Shown here in pieces: positions 58,350-64,000 of a stretch of DNA of 64,000 nt. The DNA comes from Candidatus Gastranaerophilales bacterium (GTDB taxonomy: Bacteria > Cyanobacteriota > Vampirovibrionia > Gastranaerophilales > Gastranaerophilaceae): contig CALUUI010000001.1 in the NCBI GenBank assembly GCA_944323925.1, positions 62,001 to 126,000 of the forward strand. Direction: 5' to 3'. A program made the position numbers and the translations under genes. Every line of letters begins with the position of its first letter. Position 1 is the stretch's first letter. The notes beneath the pieces are model-generated. The model had not been told where the DNA came from. It did no database searches and saw only the letters and a program-made list of their open reading frames with translations.

Positions 58350-59225
58350 ATGAATAAAGTATCAATAATAGTTCCTGTTTATAATGCTGAGGAGTATTTG
58401 GATAAATGTATTAAAACTTTACGGGAACAAACATTAGAAGAAATCGAAATAATATGCGTAGATGATGGTTCAACGGATAAATCTTTAGAAATCCTACAAA
58501 AGTGTGCCAAAGAAGATGAACGAATAAAAGTTTTAGAGCAGACAAATAAAAAGCAAGGAGCCGCAAGAAATGCAGGTATAAAGATTGCAACTGGCGAGTA
58601 TATAGGTTTTGTGGATGCAGATGATTGGGTTGATTTGGATTTCTTTGAAAAATTGTATAACGCTGCAAAGAAGTATGAATCCGATATCTCTATGGGGACA
58701 AATGTCCGTATTGGCGGTGGAAAAAAGACTAAAAAACGTTTAGAAATATTAAAAGAAATTTGCGTTTCTACTGTTCAGGAAAAGTTTGATATCTCAAAGG
58801 TTGCTAAAAATCCTTGTCCTACAAATAAAATATATAAAAGAGAATTTCTAATATCAAACAATTTGTTTTTCCCTGAAAATATGTTTTGTGAAGATAAACT
58901 CTTTGTTACACAAGCAGTTTACTATGCAGAGAGCTTGGTTGCTGTACCTGATGTAAATTATTTTTATTATAGAAATCCTAATTCAACAGTAAACAGTCGT
59001 GGTAAACATCATTTAAAAACTCTTTTAAAGGATAAAGAGCAAGCAAAATCAGATGTATTGAACTTTTTAAAAGCTAAAAATGCTGAAATCAGAGATAAAG
59101 AGTTTTGGGCACTAAAAAAAATCTATAGATTGTTAGGCATTCCGCTTTATAAGGTAGTAGAAAGTCTACATACAGAAAAACATTATTTATTAGGTTTTAT
59201 TCCTTTATTAGTGAGGACGGTTTAA
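58350..59225 (+). CDS. Family-2 glycosyltransferase
   Basis: 291 residues, GT-A fold. VSIIVPVYNAEEYLDKCI at the N-terminus, IICVDDGSTDKSLEI, GAARNAGIKIATGEYIGFV and DADDW (metal-binding DxD) are GT2 signatures. It transfers an unknown sugar. The frame reaches back to a TTG at 58335; ATG 58350 is preferred because GT2 proteins start with a short stretch like MNKVSIIVPVYN, though no Shine-Dalgarno is well placed for it. The stop overlaps the next start (TAATG). Confidence 0.88.
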   Translation: MNKVSIIVPVYNAEEYLDKCIKTLREQTLEEIEIICVDDGSTDKSLEILQKCAKEDERIKVLEQTNKKQGAARNAGIKIATGEYIGFVDADDWVDLDFFEKLYNAAKKYESDISMGTNVRIGGGKKTKKRLEILKEICVSTVQEKFDISKVAKNPCPTNKIYKREFLISNNLFFPENMFCEDKLFVTQAVYYAESLVAVPDVNYFYYRNPNSTVNSRGKHHLKTLLKDKEQAKSDVLNFLKAKNAEIRDKEFWALKKIYRLLGIPLYKVVESLHTEKHYLLGFIPLLVRTV

Positions 59226-60412
59226 TGGCTCAGGTATTGTATAAGAAAGAAATAGAGGATATTAAATCCAGCGGGTATTTGAAACGTAACAGAAATATTA
59301 CGGATGCTTTAATAGAAAATTTTTATAATGAAATATTGAAAGATAATGAAAAGAAATTATTAAAGTTAGCGTTTTCAAATAGGGTAATTCAAGAAGATTT
59401 GGATGAGCTATTAAAAATATGGGATATAGAGGTAAAAGGCAGTGCAAAATCTCTAATGCTTGCTTATATAATGAAAATGCATCCGGATATGAAGTTTACA
59501 GCTTATGAAGAACCAAGGTTACAGGGGCTGTTAAAGTTCTACAGATACAAAAATCTTGATATTATTTCGCATTATGGTAAAATTTGCAGGGCTTTGAATA
59601 ATGCTGGTATTACACCTTTAATTCTAAAAGGTGGAGCAATGAAGTATTTACGTCCGGAGCTTCCAAGAGTAATGGGTGATATTGATATTCTTGTTCCTGA
59701 AAAAGATTTTATGAAATCGGCAAATGTTGCGTCTGAATTAGGTTATACATATTCAAAGGTCGATATTCACGCAATAGATTTGCATAAACCTAATACTGAT
59801 GAAGGTGTTTTGGATATTCATAAATTTATTTATATGGAGACAAGAAAAGAAAAAAATTTCCTATCATCATTATATAAGCGCGCAAGGTTGGAAAATGTTT
59901 TTGGTACACAATCGTTTGTTCCTTCTAATGAAGATTTGATGTTTATTGCTCTTGTCAATCTTGCTAAAAATTTAAGAAATAAAACAAGTCAGGCAGGTTT
60001 AATTTTTACATTGTTTGACTGTAAGTATTTGCAAGAAACAAAGCCTGATTTTGATTGGAACATAATTAAAGAAAATGCGATAAAAACAGGAACCGAAGTT
60101 CAGTTGAATTTTGCAATGAAATTTTTGATGAAAATAGCTGATGATATTTTCCCTAAATCAATTTCTGAAAGTATTTTCTTTGAAAAAGAAACTATTGAGT
60201 ATTCCAATATGGTTATGTTTAATCGATTTTATATGGAAGATTTAAGAAGTAAATGCAGAAGTTTGAAGTTAGGTTCGATATTTACCGATTGGGATGTTTT
60301 TAAAAATTATATCCGGCTAAAGCCTAAATATTTCTTATTAAAACAGTTAATAAAACATCCTAAATTAATTGAGTTTTGTATAAAAGATTTAGATAAAACG
60401 TATGAAAGCTAA
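59225..60412 (+). CDS. Nucleotidyltransferase-like protein (NTP_transf_5 type)
   Basis: 395 residues. The stretch LILKGGAMKYL (132-142) and GDIDILV (151-157) gives the G-[GS] ... D-x-D pattern of the nucleotidyltransferase fold, with catalytic D152 and D154. This is the pattern of the NTP_transf_5 family, often found beside PqqD-like and HPr-kinase-like genes in peptide-modification clusters. The helical N-terminal 110 residues are charged. It starts inside the preceding stop (TAATG). Substrate and product unknown. Confidence 0.78.
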   Translation: MAQVLYKKEIEDIKSSGYLKRNRNITDALIENFYNEILKDNEKKLLKLAFSNRVIQEDLDELLKIWDIEVKGSAKSLMLAYIMKMHPDMKFTAYEEPRLQGLLKFYRYKNLDIISHYGKICRALNNAGITPLILKGGAMKYLRPELPRVMGDIDILVPEKDFMKSANVASELGYTYSKVDIHAIDLHKPNTDEGVLDIHKFIYMETRKEKNFLSSLYKRARLENVFGTQSFVPSNEDLMFIALVNLAKNLRNKTSQAGLIFTLFDCKYLQETKPDFDWNIIKENAIKTGTEVQLNFAMKFLMKIADDIFPKSISESIFFEKETIEYSNMVMFNRFYMEDLRSKCRSLKLGSIFTDWDVFKNYIRLKPKYFLLKQLIKHPKLIEFCIKDLDKTYES

Positions 60413-60428
60413 AAGATAAGGAAAATAA

Positions 60429-61946
60429 ATGATATTTAAAGATTTAAATAAAAATGAAATAAACGAGTGTTTTGCAAAAATTGATAAATATTTGTCAACA
60501 CGTGTGGTTAAATGGGTAAAATATGTAGATTTAGGCTGCAAGGTCATTAAGTTAGTGAGTTATAGTGACGAGTTTTTACCATTAGTAGAGAAACAGTTAA
60601 CTTATGTATTAAAAGATCAAGCCGATATATTTGATGCAACATTGATTTTATGGAATGAACAAGATGTATTTTCTTTAGGTAAGCAGCTTTCTTCTAAGTT
60701 TGATGTAAAAACAAATATACGTTTGAGAATAGAGTTACTCTACTCAAAGAATAAATTTTATGATATGCAGGTTATAGATAAAGATTTCTCATTAACTAAA
60801 CCTGTAATTGATATACAGTCAAATCGCGGATTTTTAATAGCAAATAATAAAGAAAAAAACGTTTATTATTATGGAGTAACAAATCTTGAGCCTGAGGAAT
60901 TTATAAAAGAGGGACATATATTTGTTCAGTTCTTTAATAATATCCTAAAAACCGAAAATTCTAATTTAGCCCATGGTGCTGTTATTGGTTTAAACGGAGA
61001 CGGAATTTTAATGTGCGCTCGAGGTCAAAGGGGGAAATCTACTTTGTCGGTCTTATCAATGATGAAAGGCTTTGAGTATGTTTCGGATGATTATTTGATA
61101 CTTCACAAAAATGATAAAAATGAGCTTTTATCTAGTCCTATTTATTCAATTATAACTCTTTCGCCAAAGATGTATTACGAATTGTTTGATAAATTAGAAG
61201 GCTCAAGGTTTGTTTCAAATAATGCAAGAAAAGATAAATATGTATTTAATATTTCAAATTTTCATACTCAATTTAAAACAAATTATCCTATAAAAATATG
61301 TTTGTTCCCCGAAATTGTTTCAGATAAAGAGCCAAGTATAAGGCTTTGTACAAAAGAGGAGAAAGGACGTGCAATTGTTCAGTTAATTCAGTCAACATTA
61401 ATGCAGACCCAAGATTTGGCAGAAAGCGTTACTGTCAAAAAAATGATTAATATGATAGAGGATTATCCTTATTACAAGTTTAACCTTTGTCACGATATAG
61501 AAAAGAATACAGAATTCTTGAGAGAGTTTATGAATAATCTTGATATAAAAGATTTTAGAAATATTGGGTTAAACAAAATAGCAGTTGATATAACCTTTGA
61601 TTTAGCAAATATTTTGGATACCGAATCAGGTGTGATTTATTCAATGAATAAGTTTGCAACCAATATTTTTGAAAATTTGCAAAATGGAGTAAGTCCTAAA
61701 GATATTTTGAAGTATTTAAAACAATATTCTAATAAAAATATAAATCTAGAAAAAGAATTTAACGTGTTTATAATGCGTTTAAAGGATAAATCAATTTATA
61801 AAGAATTGGACTTTTATCACAAAGAACCAATTATAAATGATGAATTTGTGGTGGAAGATGATTACAAATTATCAATGGCAGAGTATGGAAACAATGAAGT
61901 AAATGAGCTGGTAAAGGAGAATGAAAATGAATTATGTATTAAATGA
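60429..61946 (+). CDS. HPr-kinase-like P-loop protein fused to a PqqD-like domain
   Basis: 505 residues. Residues about 160-370 resemble HPr serine kinase folds: HGAVIGLNGDGILMCARGQRGKST with a Walker A-type loop at 199-205, followed by YVSDDYLIL (217-225). Residues about 380-460 form a PqqD-like domain (VDITFDLANILDTESGVIYS). A low-complexity acidic tail follows. HPr-kinase-like proteins occur in lasso-peptide and related clusters, where they phosphorylate a precursor peptide. AAGGA precedes the ATG. No HPr partner is visible. It is separated by 16 nt from the preceding gene. Confidence 0.75.
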   Translation: MIFKDLNKNEINECFAKIDKYLSTRVVKWVKYVDLGCKVIKLVSYSDEFLPLVEKQLTYVLKDQADIFDATLILWNEQDVFSLGKQLSSKFDVKTNIRLRIELLYSKNKFYDMQVIDKDFSLTKPVIDIQSNRGFLIANNKEKNVYYYGVTNLEPEEFIKEGHIFVQFFNNILKTENSNLAHGAVIGLNGDGILMCARGQRGKSTLSVLSMMKGFEYVSDDYLILHKNDKNELLSSPIYSIITLSPKMYYELFDKLEGSRFVSNNARKDKYVFNISNFHTQFKTNYPIKICLFPEIVSDKEPSIRLCTKEEKGRAIVQLIQSTLMQTQDLAESVTVKKMINMIEDYPYYKFNLCHDIEKNTEFLREFMNNLDIKDFRNIGLNKIAVDITFDLANILDTESGVIYSMNKFATNIFENLQNGVSPKDILKYLKQYSNKNINLEKEFNVFIMRLKDKSIYKELDFYHKEPIINDEFVVEDDYKLSMAEYGNNEVNELVKENENELCIK

Positions 61947-62397
61947 TGAAAAAATGTTTGCTGATGTAACAGATGGGATTGCAATAATAATAAATTCAGA
62001 AACAGGAATATATTACGGCTTAAACGGTTTAGCAACATCTGTGTATGAAAATCTAATTAACGGTTCAAGTATAGAACAAATACTTGTTTCACTAAAACAA
62101 CTGGAAGGGGTACCGGCGGATATAGAAGAACGTTTAAAAGATTTTATATCAAAGATGCTTGAGTATGATTTGTTAAAAGAAGGAGCCGATGCGTCAGCAA
62201 ATGCAAATTTTGATAATAAATTAGCAAATGATGACAATTTCGAATTTGTAGTAAGTGAGTACGATGATGCACAAGAATTGTTACTGGCAGATCCTATCCA
62301 CGAGGTAAAAGAAGAAACAGGTTGGACACCTGAAAAAGATTCTATAGGTTATACGAAAGAAGAAACTCGTAAAAGAGAAGAAAGAATGGAAGTATAG
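61927..62397 (+). CDS. PqqD-like protein with long C-terminal tail
   Basis: 156 residues. Residues 1-85 match the PqqD/RRE style (ADVTDGIAIIINSETGIYYG, then LATSVYENLINGSSIEQI), a winged-helix that binds leader peptides of RiPP precursors. The last 60 residues are acidic and extended (FEFVVSEYDDAQELLLADP, then HEVKEETGWTPEKD). ATG 61927 is chosen: GGAG lies 7 nt upstream, whereas the ATG at 61921 is only 1 nt from it. It overlaps the preceding gene by 20 nt. The tail could be a linker, or a substrate segment; that is not established. Confidence 0.72.
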   Translation: MNYVLNDEKMFADVTDGIAIIINSETGIYYGLNGLATSVYENLINGSSIEQILVSLKQLEGVPADIEERLKDFISKMLEYDLLKEGADASANANFDNKLANDDNFEFVVSEYDDAQELLLADPIHEVKEETGWTPEKDSIGYTKEETRKREERMEV

Positions 62398-62405
62398 GAA
62401 TAAAA

Positions 62406-63398
62406 ATGCCAAAAGTATCTGTAATAATCCCTGTCTATAATACAGAAAAATATTTGCCAAAATGTCTGGATAGCGTTTGTAATCAAACGCTATCCGATAT
62501 CGAAATAATTTGTATAAATGACGCGTCTACTGATAATTCTTTGGCAATTTTAAAAGAATATGCAAAAAAAGATAATCGTATAAAATTAATTAATTTCAAA
62601 GAAAATAAGGGTGCAGCAGCTGCAAGGAATACGGGAATTGATGAAGCACAAGGAGAATATATTGGCTTTGTCGATAGTGATGATTTTGTGGACTTAGATT
62701 TCTATGAAAAATTGTATAGGACGGCTATAGATTTTAACGCTGATGCGGCAAAGGGAAATTATAAAAATGCTCAGAGTGGATATATCGATTTATCATTAAA
62801 TGAAAAGATAAGAGAAGATAAAAATAATTTTGCCTTTGCTTATTGTTCAGCGATTTTTAGAAAAAAAATTATTTCGGACAACAATATCATATTTCCTCTT
62901 TTAAGAGATATGGAAGATCCGGTTTTCACTCTGCAATTTTCGCTTTTAGCAAATAAAATAGTTATAGTTGATACCGCTTGTATAAATATAGTTAAAAGAG
63001 AAAATTCACTAACGAATTCTATTCCATCTTTAAAACAAATAACTGAAAAAATTCAAGGTCTAAAAAAAATTATTGAAATTTTAAATTCAAGTAATATTGA
63101 AAGTGCAAGTTATGTATTTATTTGTTCTTTTTGGATATGGCAGGTATACATAAATTCAATGATGAATAAAGATTGTAATGTACATAAATGTGTAGCTAAT
63201 AAAATTTTAGAGCTTGCTAATATCGTAAAAAATAATGAATTTGTGTATAAAGAGTTAAGTAAATATTCTAAAGAGTTTTCGCTCGCGTTAAAAAATAAAA
63301 ATTTTGAAAGGCTCTGTAGAGGAGAGTTTAATACTCAAAAAGAAGAGATATTTTCTTTGTTAAGAAAAAATATTATGAGAGGTGTAGTTAATGCCTAA
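62406..63398 (+). CDS. Family-2 glycosyltransferase
   Basis: 330 residues, GT-A fold. VSVIIPVYNTEKYLPKCL at the start, IICINDASTDNSLAI, AARNTGIDEAQGEYIGFV and DSDDF (DxD) are GT2 signatures. The C-terminal 120 residues are helical and specific to the group. A weak AGGAA precedes the ATG, 8 nt after the PqqD-like gene. Homologous to the GT2 at 58350 and at 63391, so the operon carries at least three related transferases, perhaps for successive sugars. Confidence 0.88.
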   Translation: MPKVSVIIPVYNTEKYLPKCLDSVCNQTLSDIEIICINDASTDNSLAILKEYAKKDNRIKLINFKENKGAAAARNTGIDEAQGEYIGFVDSDDFVDLDFYEKLYRTAIDFNADAAKGNYKNAQSGYIDLSLNEKIREDKNNFAFAYCSAIFRKKIISDNNIIFPLLRDMEDPVFTLQFSLLANKIVIVDTACINIVKRENSLTNSIPSLKQITEKIQGLKKIIEILNSSNIESASYVFICSFWIWQVYINSMMNKDCNVHKCVANKILELANIVKNNEFVYKELSKYSKEFSLALKNKNFERLCRGEFNTQKEEIFSLLRKNIMRGVVNA

Positions 63399-64000
63399 AT
63401 TATCTGTAATAATTCCTGTTTATAATGCTCAAGACTATTTAAGAAGATGCCTTGAAAGTGTATGTAAACAAACCTTGAGGGATACAGAAATTATATGTGT
63501 GAATGATTGTTCAAAAGATAACTCAATATATATTTTAAAAGAATATGCACAAGTATATCCAAATATTAAAGTAATTGATTGTAAAGAAAACGGTGGGGAA
63601 TCAGTTGCAAGAAATATTGGTTTGGATAATGCAACAGGTGAATATCTTGCTTTTGTTGATAATGATGACGAGATAGATTTAGATTTTTATGAAAAACTTT
63701 ATAATAGGGCTCTCGAAACAAATGCGGATATTGTGAAAGGTAATGTTAAAACAATTGATTATGATGGAAACATAAAAGAAAGTGAGTTAAATCCGCAAAT
63801 ATTAAATACAAATAACAAATGGTATTTTCATTATGAATGGTGGAGTGCAATTTATAAGACAAAATTAATCAACGAGAATAATATAAGATTACCCGAAGGA
63901 TATATTTTGGGTGGAGATTGTTTATTTTTAAATAAAGTTTTATCTTTAATAAAGAATATACAAGTTGTAAATGATACTTATTATTATTGGCATAGGAGAG
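63391..64000 (+). CDS. Family-2 glycosyltransferase, 3' end outside window
   Basis: About 203 codons visible. MPKLSVIIPVYNAQDYLRRC, IICVNDCSKDNSIYI, ARNIGLDNATGEYLAFVDN and NDDE (in place of DxD) are GT2 signatures. NDDE differs from the usual metal motif, so activity may depend on a nearby Asp. GAGAGGTG precedes the ATG, which overlaps the preceding stop by 8 nt. The gene continues past base 64000. Confidence 0.88.
   Translation, partial: MPKLSVIIPVYNAQDYLRRCLESVCKQTLRDTEIICVNDCSKDNSIYILKEYAQVYPNIKVIDCKENGGESVARNIGLDNATGEYLAFVDNDDEIDLDFYEKLYNRALETNADIVKGNVKTIDYDGNIKESELNPQILNTNNKWYFHYEWWSAIYKTKLINENNIRLPEGYILGGDCLFLNKVLSLIKNIQVVNDTYYYWHRR

Noticed and set aside
58350-64000. Complete lasso-peptide cluster
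   Set aside because: HPrK-like, PqqD-like and NTP_transf_5-like genes are suggestive, but no Asn-synthetase-like cyclase, transglutaminase-like protease or precursor peptide is visible.

Overview
This is an AT-rich chromosomal window from a Gram-negative, fermentative bacterium. A KdsA (Kdo for LPS), a MurJ, a lipoprotein and several signal peptides point to a diderm envelope. Flavodiiron protein, pyruvate kinase, three GH13 amylase-family enzymes, a split-type glycine decarboxylase subunit, a FliW-CsrA pair and a FliA-like sigma factor fit a non-photosynthetic relative of Cyanobacteria of the gut Gastranaerophilales (Melainabacteria) type. That placement is my inference from gene content and style, not a computed result. 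I see no transposase, integrase, phage gene or CRISPR array.

Layout. 1-5250: housekeeping genes (partial murJ, EF-hand protein, folate cyclo-ligase, STAS-like protein, dapF, rpsF-ssb-rpsR). 5260-11072 (minus): three coupled genes, two large unrecognised membrane proteins and an amylase-family protein. 11289-20870: a large acidic protein with a degenerate ATPase-like part, 2-hydroxyacid dehydrogenase, Hsp20, SLT transglycosylase, TPR protein, flavodiiron protein and a HEAT-like protein. 20990-29790: trpS, secreted amylase, mscL with a zinc ribbon, pyk, flavodoxin, kdsA, MBL hydrolase, pheS. 29960-38970: secreted or structural proteins, gshB, fliW-csrA-TPR, a PlsC-type acyltransferase, a lipoprotein, a GNAT-like protein, a UPF0173 hydrolase and a membrane protein. 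38990-48600: M16 protease, a small-gene/prmC operon, a third amylase-family enzyme, a Gly-rich coiled-coil protein and a MATE transporter. 48620-51790 (minus): sigma factor, gcvPB and a 2-hydroxyacyl-CoA-dehydratase-related protein, coupled by ATGA overlaps. 52640-53060: a tRNA-Lys gene with a long repeat-filled leader. 53230-58060 (minus): a small membrane protein, a kinase-fold protein, a giant unknown protein and an XRE regulator. 58350-64000: an operon that runs off the window, with three family-2 glycosyltransferases, a nucleotidyltransferase-like protein, an HPr-kinase-like P-loop protein fused to a PqqD-like domain, and a free PqqD-like protein.

The best leads are: (a) the glycosyltransferase/PqqD/HPrK-like operon, which looks like an incompletely visible peptide- or glycan-modification system; (b) the tRNA-Lys leader, where the first 11 nt of the tRNA occur three times inside tandem repeats; (c) a recurring promoter geometry (-35, 17 bp, -10, 6-7 nt, start codon, no Shine-Dalgarno) that implies leaderless mRNAs for six genes; (d) a short N-terminal motif shared by otherwise unrelated large proteins without signal peptides, one of which has a protein-kinase fold.
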